From NCBI RefSeq assembly GCF_900129135.1, contig NZ_FQVI01000006.1, positions 1 through 64,000 on the forward strand: 64,000 nucleotides of DNA. Direction: 5' to 3'. Both the position numbers and the translations under genes were made by a program. Shown one piece after another: positions 55,509-64,000 of the stretch; positions within the stretch are counted from its first letter, which is position 1; each line of letters begins with the position of its first letter. The notes under the pieces are model-generated. The model was not told where the DNA came from, made no database searches, and saw nothing but the letters and a program-made list of their open reading frames with translations. The DNA comes from Lactonifactor longoviformis DSM 17459 (GTDB lineage Bacteria > Bacillota > Clostridia > Lachnospirales > Lachnospiraceae).

Positions 55509-55771
55509 GTCCGTCTGTAACGCCCTGCTTTCGGACTACATACCCCCGAACTTCACATACATAAAACTAAAATCAGGCATTTTACAACAATATCCCCTCT
55601 AATCTAGACGAAAAAAGACATTAAAATGTATAAAATGCAAAAAACCTCTTCCTTTTTCTGCAGAAAGTATTATATTATACTATTAGTTGTTTATTTCGCA
55701 AAGGCCAAAAAGGACTGCAGGACTGCGGCAGCGAATAAAACAAAAGAAAAAGTATAAGGCAGAGGTATCCT

Positions 55772-56548
55772 ATGAAGGTTGTTATCCTGGCGGGCGGGTT
55801 CGGTACGAGAATCAGCGAAGAAAGCCATTTAAAACCAAAGCCCATGGTGGAGATCGGGGAAAAGCCCATCCTGTGGCATATTATGAAATTATATTCCCAT
55901 TATGGATTTGACGAATTTGTGATCTGCTGCGGCTATAAGCAGCATATGATAAAAGAGTGGTTTGCACACTATTTCCTGTACAACAGCGACGTGACCTTTG
56001 ACCTGACCCAGGGAAACAGAAGAATCATACATAATAACATTTCTGAACCGTGGAAAGTAACGGTAGTAGATACCGGACTGCGGACTATGACCGGCGGACG
56101 TATTAAACGGATCCGCGAGTATCTGAATGAGGAGACTTTTATGCTCACCTACGGGGACGGAGTTGCCGATGTGAATATCAGAGAGCTTCTCGCATATCAC
56201 CAGTCCAACGGGAAAATGGCGACTATAACAGCTGCCCAGCCCAGCGGGCGTTTCGGTGTGCTGGACATCCAGGACGACGGAAGTATCTCCAATTTTAAGG
56301 AAAAGAAAAAAGAGGATGAGGGCTGGATCAATGCCGGGTTTATGGTACTGGAACCGGAGATACTCAACTTAGTCCAGGATGACGACACTATATTTGAGAG
56401 ATATCCCCTGGAGGAAGCAGCCAGAAGAGGCCAGCTGAATGCCTATAAGCATACCGGTTTCTGGCAGTGTATGGATACTTTGAGTGAAAAGGAAAAGCTG
56501 GAGCAGATGTGGCAGTCAGGCAGTGCTCCCTGGAAGGTGTGGAACTAA
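55772..56548 (+). CDS. rfbF: Glucose-1-phosphate cytidylyltransferase, 258 aa
   Basis: Makes CDP-glucose from CTP and glucose 1-phosphate, the first step of CDP-deoxyhexose synthesis. The nucleotidyltransferase motif LAGGFGTRISEES is at the N-terminus, with KPKPMVEIGEKPILWHIM and the metal-binding YGDGVADV behind it. These and the 258-aa length match RfbF/DdhA. The gene opens the cluster; its stop overlaps the start of the dehydratase gene (TAATG). A possible -10 TATACT lies at 55674-55679. Confidence 0.95.
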   Translation: MKVVILAGGFGTRISEESHLKPKPMVEIGEKPILWHIMKLYSHYGFDEFVICCGYKQHMIKEWFAHYFLYNSDVTFDLTQGNRRIIHNNISEPWKVTVVDTGLRTMTGGRIKRIREYLNEETFMLTYGDGVADVNIRELLAYHQSNGKMATITAAQPSGRFGVLDIQDDGSISNFKEKKKEDEGWINAGFMVLEPEILNLVQDDDTIFERYPLEEAARRGQLNAYKHTGFWQCMDTLSEKEKLEQMWQSGSAPWKVWN

Positions 56549-57627
56549 TGGCAGATATAGAATTTTATCGGGGAAAAAGAGTGTTTGTGACCGGACATAC
56601 AGGGTTTAAGGGAACCTGGCTTTGTAAGATGCTGCTTGAGGCAGGGGCTGTTGTCACGGGATATGCACTGGATCCCCCTACAGATCCCAGTCTGTTTGCC
56701 GTCAGCAAAATTGCCGGACAAATGCAGTCGGTTACCGGGGATATCAGGGATCTTCCCCTTCTCATGAAAACCGTGGAGGAGGCACGCCCGGAGGTTGTCT
56801 TCCATCTGGCGGCACAGCCTATTGTGAGGGAATCCTATGTGAATCCTGTATCCACATACGGGACAAATGTAATGGGAACTGTCCACATTCTGGAGTGCGT
56901 GAGGAAGACAGGGTGTGTAAAGTCATTTCTCAATGTAACTACCGACAAGGTATACCGCAACCGGGAGTGGGAGTGGGGGTATCGGGAGACAGATGAGCTG
57001 GACGGCTACGACCCTTATTCCAACAGCAAATCCTGCGCAGAGCTGGTAACCCACAGCTACCGGCAGTCCTTCCTTGAGGAAGCCGGGATTCCCGTGTCCA
57101 CAGCTCGTGCAGGCAATGTCATAGGAGGAGGGGATTTTGCGCCGGACCGCATCCTTCCGGACTGTATAAGGGCAGCCCAAGAGAAGGAACCTATAATAGT
57201 ACGGAATCCACACTCCACCAGGCCGTATCAGCATGTGCTGGAGCCCTTGTCCGCCTATCTTTTGATTGCCCGGAGGCAATACGGGGATCCCAGTCTTGCA
57301 GGGTGCTATAACGTAGGCCCGGAGGAGGGAGACTGCATTACCACAGGGCAGCTGGCCGATATTTTCTGCCGTTCCTGGGGGGATGGGCAGACCTGGATAA
57401 ACCAGTCTCTGGATGGGCCGCATGAAGCGAACTTTCTGAAGCTGGACTGCTCCAGAATCAAAAAAGAGCTGGGATGGAAACCGGTATGGCACGTGCAGGA
57501 AGCCGTTGAAAGAACGGTGGCGTGGACCAAGGCATATCTGGCGGGAGCGGATGTGTCTGCAGTGATGGAACAGCAGATAGAAGAATATAGGAAAAAGCAG
57601 GTGAAAGAATCATGTTTGAACATATGA
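56548..57627 (+). CDS. rfbG: CDP-glucose 4,6-dehydratase, 359 aa
   Basis: NAD-dependent short-chain dehydrogenase-type enzyme that turns CDP-glucose into CDP-4-keto-6-deoxyglucose. The dinucleotide motif GHTGFKG is at residues 16-22; the catalytic YxxxK is in DPYSNSKSCAE, with TTDKVYRN before it. Length and the ending agree with RfbG/DdhB. ATG at 56548 overlaps the upstream stop; the in-frame upstream extension lies inside rfbF and is rejected. The next gene overlaps its end. Confidence 0.95.
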   Translation: MADIEFYRGKRVFVTGHTGFKGTWLCKMLLEAGAVVTGYALDPPTDPSLFAVSKIAGQMQSVTGDIRDLPLLMKTVEEARPEVVFHLAAQPIVRESYVNPVSTYGTNVMGTVHILECVRKTGCVKSFLNVTTDKVYRNREWEWGYRETDELDGYDPYSNSKSCAELVTHSYRQSFLEEAGIPVSTARAGNVIGGGDFAPDRILPDCIRAAQEKEPIIVRNPHSTRPYQHVLEPLSAYLLIARRQYGDPSLAGCYNVGPEEGDCITTGQLADIFCRSWGDGQTWINQSLDGPHEANFLKLDCSRIKKELGWKPVWHVQEAVERTVAWTKAYLAGADVSAVMEQQIEEYRKKQVKESCLNI

Positions 57628-58973
57628 CAGAGCAGCAGGCCAGGGACCATATTCTGGAGATGGTCAGTGCCTACTGTGATACGTACCATAATAAAAAGAA
57701 GGACTATGTTCCCGGAGACAGGATTTCCTATGCGGCCAGAGTGTACGGCCAGGAAGAGATGGTGAATCTGGTGGACAGCGCCCTGGAATTCTGGCTTACC
57801 TCCGGAAGATACACAGATCAGTTTGAGAAGGAATTTGCGGGCTATCTCGGGCTGCGCTTCTGTTCTCTGGTGAATTCGGGATCTTCCGCTAATCTGCTGG
57901 CCTTTATGGCGCTGACGTCCCCTCTTCTGGGAGAACGTCAGATCCGGCCGGGGGACGAGGTAATCACTGTGGCTGCCGGCTTCCCCACAACGGTCGCTCC
58001 TGTGGTACAGTACGGGGCAGTGCCAGTTTTTGCAGATGTCACCATTCCCCAGTATAACATAGATGTAGCCAGTCTTGAGGAGGCTCTCTCCGGCAGGACA
58101 AAGGCAGTGATGCTCGCCCACACCCTGGGGAACCCCTTTGACCTGAAGGCCGTGAAATCCTTCTGTGAAGCACACAACCTGTGGCTTATTGAGGACAACT
58201 GCGATGCTCTGGGTTCGGTATATACGTGGAACGGCAGGAAGAGACTCACGGGCACCATAGGAGATATCGGCACTTCCAGCTTCTATCCGCCTCACCATAT
58301 GACTATGGGAGAGGGCGGTGCAGTCTATACGGACAATCCCCTTCTTCATAAAATAATCCGCTCCCTCAGGGACTGGGGCAGAGACTGCAGCTGTCCTTCC
58401 GGAAAGGACAATCTCTGCGGACACCGGTTTGACCGCCAGTACGGAGAGCTTCCTCTGGGATATGATCACAAATATGTGTATTCTCACTTTGGATACAATC
58501 TGAAAGCTACAGACATGCAGGCAGCCATCGGCTGTGCCCAGCTGAAAAAATTCCCGGGTTTTGTGGAAAAGAGAATCCGCAACTTTGATTATCTGAGAGC
58601 AGGGCTGGCAGACACGGAGGATAAGCTGATTCTGCCGGCAGCCTGTGAAGGATCCCAACCCAGCTGGTTTGGGTTCCTTATGACCTGCAGGGAAGGAGTG
58701 GACAGGAATCGGGTAGTACCCTTCCTGGAGAAGAAAGGCGTGCAGACCAGGATGCTTTTTGCGGGTAATCTTGTGAAGCATCCCTGCTTTGACCGTATGA
58801 GGGCCGAAGGCGCCGGGTACCGGATTGCGGGGAGCCTTGAGAATACAGACCGGATTATGCGGGATTCCTTCTGGATCGGCGTCTATCCCGGAATGACAGA
58901 TGAGATGCTGGATTATATGATACAGACAGTCAGGGAAGCTGTGAACCAGGAGGAGATATCCAATGCTCATTGA
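57612..58973 (+). CDS. rfbH: CDP-4-keto-6-deoxyglucose 3-dehydrase, 453 aa
   Basis: PMP-dependent dehydrase of the aminotransferase fold that removes the C3 hydroxyl on the way to 3,6-dideoxyhexoses. The usual PLP lysine is replaced by histidine in SSFYPPHHMTMGEGGAV (His228/His229), the mark of RfbH/DdhC. The early SGSSANLLAFMAL is the phosphate-binding part. RfbH needs an iron-sulfur reductase partner (E3, RfbI); none is seen in this window. Overlaps rfbG and the next gene by 16 and 11 bases. Confidence 0.93.
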   Translation: MFEHMTEQQARDHILEMVSAYCDTYHNKKKDYVPGDRISYAARVYGQEEMVNLVDSALEFWLTSGRYTDQFEKEFAGYLGLRFCSLVNSGSSANLLAFMALTSPLLGERQIRPGDEVITVAAGFPTTVAPVVQYGAVPVFADVTIPQYNIDVASLEEALSGRTKAVMLAHTLGNPFDLKAVKSFCEAHNLWLIEDNCDALGSVYTWNGRKRLTGTIGDIGTSSFYPPHHMTMGEGGAVYTDNPLLHKIIRSLRDWGRDCSCPSGKDNLCGHRFDRQYGELPLGYDHKYVYSHFGYNLKATDMQAAIGCAQLKKFPGFVEKRIRNFDYLRAGLADTEDKLILPAACEGSQPSWFGFLMTCREGVDRNRVVPFLEKKGVQTRMLFAGNLVKHPCFDRMRAEGAGYRIAGSLENTDRIMRDSFWIGVYPGMTDEMLDYMIQTVREAVNQEEISNAH

Positions 58974-60276
58974 TGAAAAGCTGAGATGGTATGGATTCTG
59001 GCTTCTGGATGCAGTAAAGGGCGGCAGGGTCAGGAAATACTATAATCAGATTCACAGGGGGTTTTGTGATGGTACTTCTCTGGAGGAGACCCGGGAAAAG
59101 CTTCAGAAGCTGATTGCCCACGCGGTGAGAACTACCGGGTATTATAAAGAGTACCCGGAGGACACTCCGCTGGAACAGCTCCCTGTGGTTAACAAGGATA
59201 CCTTTCGTGAACATTATGGGGAATTTCAGTCCTCTGTGTTTAGAGAGGCTTCTGATAACCGGATAATGTGTACCAGCGGTTCCACAGGAACCCCCCTTAG
59301 GATGATACAGAATAAGGACAAGATTGACCATAACACAGCGGGAGGAATCTTCCTCGGAGCTGTGGGTGGCTATTATATAGGAATGAAAGAGGCTTTCCTG
59401 CGGGTCTGGGTGAATAATGTGAAGAAGAGCAGGCTTCGTCTGCTCCAGGAAAACCTCATTATGATGGACAGCTCTAATCTGGATGACACTGCCCTTTCAG
59501 AGATGACAGATATCATCCGGAAAAAGAAGGTGAAGTGTCTGGTGGGTTATTCTTCCGCGTTGGGTGAGCTGAGCCGATACATCGATCGTCATCAGGTTCC
59601 CACAGAAAGTTTTCAGGTTAAGTCTGTGATCCCCATCTCTGAGGCCATGCCGAGAGCAGATCGGGAGGCCCTGCAACGGCAGTTTTCCTGCCCGGTGCGG
59701 GCCTGGTATTCCAATGAAGAAAATGGAATTATGGGGATACAGAACAAAAAGGATGAGGGATACCACATCGACACGGAAAGCTATTATTATGAAATCCTCA
59801 AAATGGATTCCAACGAGCCCGCAGAGCCCGGGGAGCTGGGGCGGATTGTAATCACGGATTTGTATAATTATGCATTTCCCATCATACGGTATGATAATGG
59901 GGATACTGCCATTGCAAGGAAACGGGTAAAGGACGGCAGATATCAGCTAATTCTTACGGAGCTTTACGGCAGAAGAAGCGACCTCATCTACGACTGTGAG
60001 GGCAGGCCGGTGACACCTTATATTATTACCAATAATATGTGGGATGTCCGCGGGGTCCGTCAATTCCGCTTTATACAGATGGATGAGACAAAATATACCC
60101 TGTGGCTGAACGGGAATAAGGATGAGATTGACGAGACTCTGATACTGGAGAGAATCCGGCCCCATCTGGGGGAGAAAGCCCTAATCACCATAGAATATGT
60201 GGATGAGATTCCGGTGCTTCAGTCTGGAAAGAGAAAATATATCGAAAACCGCTGTGAAAAGTACCGGCGGCAATGA
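58963..60276 (+). CDS. PaaK/CapK-like adenylate-forming protein, 437 aa
   Basis: Resembles phenylacetate-CoA ligase (PaaK) and capsule proteins called CapK. The phosphate-binding loop is MCTSGSTGTPLRM (about residues 102-114), followed by the helical and barrel parts and the motif RWxxNEEN-like YSNEENGIMG, then RIVITDLYNYAFPIIRYDNGD. In polysaccharide clusters such proteins are thought to activate or transfer acyl-type groups, but no activity is proven. It starts inside the end of rfbH. A second, related protein is coded at 61495. Confidence 0.85.
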   Translation: MLIDEKLRWYGFWLLDAVKGGRVRKYYNQIHRGFCDGTSLEETREKLQKLIAHAVRTTGYYKEYPEDTPLEQLPVVNKDTFREHYGEFQSSVFREASDNRIMCTSGSTGTPLRMIQNKDKIDHNTAGGIFLGAVGGYYIGMKEAFLRVWVNNVKKSRLRLLQENLIMMDSSNLDDTALSEMTDIIRKKKVKCLVGYSSALGELSRYIDRHQVPTESFQVKSVIPISEAMPRADREALQRQFSCPVRAWYSNEENGIMGIQNKKDEGYHIDTESYYYEILKMDSNEPAEPGELGRIVITDLYNYAFPIIRYDNGDTAIARKRVKDGRYQLILTELYGRRSDLIYDCEGRPVTPYIITNNMWDVRGVRQFRFIQMDETKYTLWLNGNKDEIDETLILERIRPHLGEKALITIEYVDEIPVLQSGKRKYIENRCEKYRRQ

Positions 60277-60301
60277 AGTACAGAAAGCAGGTAAATCACA
60301 A

Positions 60302-61498
60302 GTGACAGTGGGGAGACAGAACAAAACAATTATAACCAATACCATGTATACCATGGGCGGAATGCTCCTGATGAACGGCGTTCTGCAGCTTGTGATCTAT
60401 CCGTTGCTGAACCGTCAGATGGGGGCAGAGCAGCTGGGAAACCTCCTGTATATTATGGGGCTTGTCAGTATTCTCTGCCCTTCTGTAGGCCAGTCACTGA
60501 ATACCAGCCGCCTGGTGGTGAGAAGGGATTATCCGGTAACGAACGGAGATTATGACTGGACAATCCTGATCTTCGGTGTGGCGGGAAGCGCGGCCGCACT
60601 GGGCTTCTCAGGGAAGGAACTGCATACGCCTTCAGCTTATATCGCCACATTCCTTTTGTTAATGATTACAATTTTTCGGTACTATGGGGATGTGGAATAT
60701 CGTCTGAACCTGAACTACAAGAGGTACTTTATTTACTATCTGATGATTTCTCTGGGGTATTTGGGAGGTTTTTTCCTCTACCGCATAAGCGGGAACTGGT
60801 TCTTGATTTTTCTTCTGGGGGAATCTCTGGCCCTTCTGTATGTGGGGATCTCAGGTACTGTTTTCAGGAGCTTTTTTGCCAGAAGCGCCAGCTTTTCTGT
60901 AGTGATCCGCCGGGGACTGTTCCTTACGCTTTCTTATCTTATCACCAATACCACCCTGAATATGGACCGTCTGGTGCTGAACCGGCTGATGGGAAATCTG
61001 GCGGTTACGGAATATTACGTAGTATCCTTAATCGGAAAAACTATGGTACTGTTAATTGCCCCTGTGAATACTATTGTCATATCCTATCTGACAAAGCGCA
61101 GAGAAACCCTCACCAAGAAACAGTTCTTAAAAGGAGTGGCCGCGGGACTGGGAATAAGCGCCCTGTTTTTCCTGTTCTGCGAGATTGCCACACCCATTTT
61201 TATCCGGCTGTTCTATGGAGATCTGTATGAATCCGTAAAAGGGCTGATTCTGGTTACGAATCTGACGCAGATTCTGGGTCTGCTCTCTGCATTTTTATTT
61301 ATACTAGTGCTGACCTTTACAGATGAGAGATGGCAGCTGTGGCTGCAGGCAGCACATTTTGTACTCCTGCTGGTACTGGCAGCTGCAGGGACCAGGGCAT
61401 TTGGGATTTTGGGATTTGCCTGGGCTTCTCTTGCGGCAAACAGCCTCAGGGTAGGGGCGGTGATACTGCTGGGTGTGGCGAAAGCCAGGAAAGGATGA
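60302..61498 (+). CDS. Polysaccharide flippase-like membrane protein, 398 aa
   Basis: About twelve hydrophobic segments in a Wzx/MATE-like arrangement, with MYTMGGMLLMNGVLQLVIYPLLNRQMGAEQLG as the first segment and the internal pair NTTLNMDRLVLNRLMG typical of polysaccharide transporters. It probably moves lipid-linked oligosaccharide across the membrane. GTG at 60302 is chosen (GTG at 60308 and ATG at 60350 are alternatives); the preceding frame lies within the PaaK-like gene. Its end overlaps the start of the next gene. Confidence 0.8.
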   Translation: MTVGRQNKTIITNTMYTMGGMLLMNGVLQLVIYPLLNRQMGAEQLGNLLYIMGLVSILCPSVGQSLNTSRLVVRRDYPVTNGDYDWTILIFGVAGSAAALGFSGKELHTPSAYIATFLLLMITIFRYYGDVEYRLNLNYKRYFIYYLMISLGYLGGFFLYRISGNWFLIFLLGESLALLYVGISGTVFRSFFARSASFSVVIRRGLFLTLSYLITNTTLNMDRLVLNRLMGNLAVTEYYVVSLIGKTMVLLIAPVNTIVISYLTKRRETLTKKQFLKGVAAGLGISALFFLFCEIATPIFIRLFYGDLYESVKGLILVTNLTQILGLLSAFLFILVLTFTDERWQLWLQAAHFVLLLVLAAAGTRAFGILGFAWASLAANSLRVGAVILLGVAKARKG

Positions 61499-62814
61499 AT
61501 ATGCAGTTAGGTGAAGTATTGCGCCGGTTGGCCTTTAATGGTTTAGACGCCCTTCAGGGGGGAAAGCTCAACCGGTTAAAAGAGGTAAATAAACGAGAAA
61601 TTGTCCAGGGGGTCACCCCGGAATATATAGACAGAAGAATAGAAAAGCTGCTGGATTATGCCAGGGAGAATTCTCCTTATTACAGAAAGTATAAGGGGGC
61701 AGAATGCCTCCGTGACTTCCCGGTGCTGAACAAGGGGGATTACCTGGAACATTATGAGGAGATTCCCTGTGAGGGATACAGCAATAAGGAAAAGATATAT
61801 TCCCTGAGCACCAGCGGCTCTACGGGAACTCCCTTCACGGTCATATGCGACGGAGATAAAATGAACCGTGTAAATATGAACTTTATCTCCTGCATGGAGC
61901 TGAATGGGTTCCGTATGGGGATGAAAAGAGGGGAGTTCCGGGTATGGATCCCGGGAAAGAATACCATCAGCAGCTGGAAATCATTTAAAAATAATCTGCT
62001 GATGATTGATATCTCCAATATGGGGGATGACGCCCTGGCAGGCATCTGCAGGCGGATCCAGAGAGAAAAGATACAGGTACTGGTGAGCTACTCCAGTGCG
62101 CTGACCGCGCTCTCCCGCTACATATCCCGCAATAAGATAGAGGTGAAGGATTGGAGTGTGGAAATGATCTTTGCCATGGGGGAGGCTCTTCCCTGGGATA
62201 CATATCATCTTCTCACAGAGGAGTTTGGCTTCTCCCCTGTGCGCTCCTACGGTAATAATGAAAATGGATTTATTGCCATTCAGCTGGGTGAGGAGAAGGG
62301 CTACACCATAGATCTCTATAATTTTTATGTAGAAATATTGAAGCTGGACAACGATGAGCCGGCCTCTCCGGGAGAACTGGGCCGGATTGTAGTCACCGAT
62401 TATTATAATAAAATGTTTCCTATGATCCGGTATGATACGGGAGACACCGGGATTATGGAGCTGAAAACAGATAAAAAAGGCAGGGTGCACGGCACACTCA
62501 CGGAAATCTACGGCAGAAGAGGTTCTCTGCTCTTTAACTGCAAAGGGGAGCCGCTGTCCATACACGTATTTATGAATGTGCTGATCCATCTGGAAGGCAT
62601 TGTACATCAGGCAAAATGCATTCAGTGGGACAGAACCCAATATGAGCTGCTGCTGAATGCAGATCGTGAAAAGATTAAGGAAGAAGAAGTGGTAGGGCTG
62701 TACCGCAGATATCTGGGGGAGGAAGCAGACATACGTGTGACCTACGTGGATGAGATTCCCATACAGGCCTCGGGGAAGCGTATGGTATGTGAAAACCGCT
62801 GGAAAGAGAAATAG
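61495..62814 (+). CDS. Second PaaK/CapK-like adenylate-forming protein, 439 aa
   Basis: Same architecture as the protein at 58963: loop LSTSGSTGTPFTV, then SYGNNENGFIAIQLGEEKGYTIDLYNF, RIVVTDYYNKMFPMIRYDTGD and the closing VDEIPIQASGKRMV. The two are paralogues separated by the flippase gene. ATG at 61495 overlaps the flippase stop; ATG at 61501 with AGGAAAGG before it is an alternative. Role in polysaccharide decoration is inferred from context only. Confidence 0.85.
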   Translation: MNMQLGEVLRRLAFNGLDALQGGKLNRLKEVNKREIVQGVTPEYIDRRIEKLLDYARENSPYYRKYKGAECLRDFPVLNKGDYLEHYEEIPCEGYSNKEKIYSLSTSGSTGTPFTVICDGDKMNRVNMNFISCMELNGFRMGMKRGEFRVWIPGKNTISSWKSFKNNLLMIDISNMGDDALAGICRRIQREKIQVLVSYSSALTALSRYISRNKIEVKDWSVEMIFAMGEALPWDTYHLLTEEFGFSPVRSYGNNENGFIAIQLGEEKGYTIDLYNFYVEILKLDNDEPASPGELGRIVVTDYYNKMFPMIRYDTGDTGIMELKTDKKGRVHGTLTEIYGRRGSLLFNCKGEPLSIHVFMNVLIHLEGIVHQAKCIQWDRTQYELLLNADREKIKEEEVVGLYRRYLGEEADIRVTYVDEIPIQASGKRMVCENRWKEK

Positions 62815-62826
62815 GAAGGCAGCAGT

Positions 62827-64000
62827 ATGAAAAAGAAAGTATCCAACTACATTGCAGATTATATCTCCCAATGGGGAGTAAAACATGTGTTTACCGTTAC
62901 CGGAGGGGGAGCCATGCATTTAAACGATGCTTTTGGCCATCACCCGGAGCTGAAATGCATCTATAACCATCATGAACAGGCTTCCGCCATGGCAGCGGAG
63001 GCATATGCCAGAGTGAACAACAGGATAGCGGCCGTGTGCGTTACCTCAGGGCCGGGGGCAGTCAACGCCCTTACAGGAGTGCTGTGCGGCTGGATGGATT
63101 CCATTCCCATGCTGGTTCTGTCCGGTCAGGTGCGGTATGACACTACGGTGAGAAGCACAGGGCTGGGACTCCGCAGTATGGGGGTACAGGAATACGACAT
63201 TGTGCAGTCGGCAGCTCCTATGACAAAATATGCGGTCATGGTGACGGATCCACTCAGTATACGCTATCACCTGGAACGGGCTTTGTATCTGGCCGGCCAC
63301 GGGCGGCCCGGCCCGGTGTGGCTGGATGTGCCTCTGAACGTTCAGGGGGCGGTAATAGAGACAGAGGATCTGATCCCCTACTGCCCCGAAGAAGACGCCG
63401 GGGAACTGCCCTGTGCTGTGCCGGAGGAAATAGTGGAACAGATTCTGGAGAAGATAAAGACAGCTTCCCGTCCTGTACTGTTCGCGGGAAATGGGGTGAG
63501 GCTGTCAGGGGCAATCCGTGAATTCCATGCTCTGGCGGAACATCTGGGGATACCGGTAGTTACAGGGATGAGCAGCGTAGACGCTATGGAGACGGCCCAT
63601 CCTCTGTATACGGGGCGGAGCGGAGGAACCGGGGACCGGGCGGGGAACTTTGCGGTTCAGAACTGTGATGTACTCCTCTCCCTGGGCAGCCGCCAGAGCT
63701 TTGTGCAGACGGGCTTCCAATATAAAAGCTGGGCCCGGGGGGCTTATACCATTTTAAATGATATTGATGGGGAGGAATTGAAAAAACCTAATCTCCATGT
63801 GAGCCTTCCCGTATGCGGGGATGCCGCAGACCTGATACATAAGCTTTTGGCCTCGGTGAGAGAGCGGGGATGTTCTCCCGGACACCCGTGGTTTTCCGGG
63901 GAGGAATGGCGGAGGCAGTGCCTTGGCTGGAAAAAGAAATACCCGGTTGTGACAGAGAAACATTACCAGGACCTGGAACCGGGATATACCAATATCTATG
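62827..64000 (+). CDS. TPP-dependent acetolactate synthase-like enzyme, possibly YerE-like (3' end outside window)
   Basis: Open to the window edge; 391 codons visible. N-terminal TPP domain with the conserved catalytic glutamate Glu50 in YNHHEQASAMAAEAYAR and SGPGAVNALTGVL, followed by the central domain (RPVLFAGNGVRLSG). The PYR and middle domains are of the acetolactate synthase type. Behind rfbF-rfbG-rfbH such an enzyme recalls YerE, which adds a two-carbon unit from pyruvate to a CDP-3,6-dideoxyhexulose. The AGGAAGG site precedes ATG at 62827. An unrelated decarboxylase-type TPP enzyme remains possible. Confidence 0.85.
   Translation, partial: MKKKVSNYIADYISQWGVKHVFTVTGGGAMHLNDAFGHHPELKCIYNHHEQASAMAAEAYARVNNRIAAVCVTSGPGAVNALTGVLCGWMDSIPMLVLSGQVRYDTTVRSTGLGLRSMGVQEYDIVQSAAPMTKYAVMVTDPLSIRYHLERALYLAGHGRPGPVWLDVPLNVQGAVIETEDLIPYCPEEDAGELPCAVPEEIVEQILEKIKTASRPVLFAGNGVRLSGAIREFHALAEHLGIPVVTGMSSVDAMETAHPLYTGRSGGTGDRAGNFAVQNCDVLLSLGSRQSFVQTGFQYKSWARGAYTILNDIDGEELKKPNLHVSLPVCGDAADLIHKLLASVRERGCSPGHPWFSGEEWRRQCLGWKKKYPVVTEKHYQDLEPGYTNIY

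Noticed and set aside
57306-58970. A 554-codon minus-strand frame over rfbG and rfbH
   Set aside because: It is antisense to two well-recognised enzymes and shows no domain.

Overview
The window looks like a chromosome segment of a carbohydrate-foraging gut Firmicute, probably of the Lachnospiraceae. This is inferred from the moderate GC, strong AGGAGG ribosome sites, lipoprotein signals ending in GCG, YesM/YesN-type two-component systems, very large secreted glycosidases with aromatic cell-wall-binding repeats, and many ABC sugar importers. No tRNA, rRNA or CRISPR array was seen.

Layout. 1-6068: the C-terminal end of one wall-bound protein, then a 1843-aa secreted family-2 glycosidase with nearly the same tail. 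6333-11984: AraC regulator, UroD-like protein and a ribose/arabinose-type ABC importer (ATPase, permease, lipoprotein). 12227-15612: sensor kinase and response regulator. 15773-27503: sugar-binding lipoprotein, two MalFG-type permeases, a cytoplasmic GH31 enzyme and a 2185-aa multimodular wall-bound glycosidase. 27712-29864: an HPr-like protein, a DUF1801 protein, an aldo/keto reductase remnant and a methyltransferase. 30030-34060: thioredoxin reductase, an arylsulfotransferase-thioredoxin fusion and a Crp/Fnr regulator. 34057-38421: nucleoside phosphorylase, TetR regulator, a small secreted protein, a broken surface-protein locus and an HD-domain hydrolase. 38703-54628: a LacI regulator, a second two-component system followed by two binding proteins, a second ABC importer plus UroD-like set, several transposase remnants, a truncated GH172-like gene and a GH32 fructosidase. 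54629-55771: a 1.1-kb gap filled with two large hairpin elements. 55772-64000: a surface-polysaccharide cluster making a CDP-linked 3,6-dideoxyhexose, with two PaaK-like proteins, a flippase and a TPP enzyme resembling YerE.

How the parts fit. The kinase gene at 12227, the importer operon at 15773 and the HPr-like gene at 27712 share a promoter-like motif, which suggests one regulon. Extracellular wall-bound enzymes would release oligosaccharides, the importers would take them in, and GH31 or GH32 would finish them inside. Two separate importer operons each carry a UroD-family gene, so the pairing is unlikely to be chance. LacI-type palindromes stand before the fructan genes (GH172 remnant and GH32), and the LacI gene at 38703 is the obvious candidate regulator.

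The strongest unexplained signals are the two tandem hairpin elements at 54695-55508, one with perfect 65-bp arms and one sharing a conserved core with a second site at 33135-33256; the arylsulfotransferase-thioredoxin fusion beside its own reductase; and the UroD-importer pairing.
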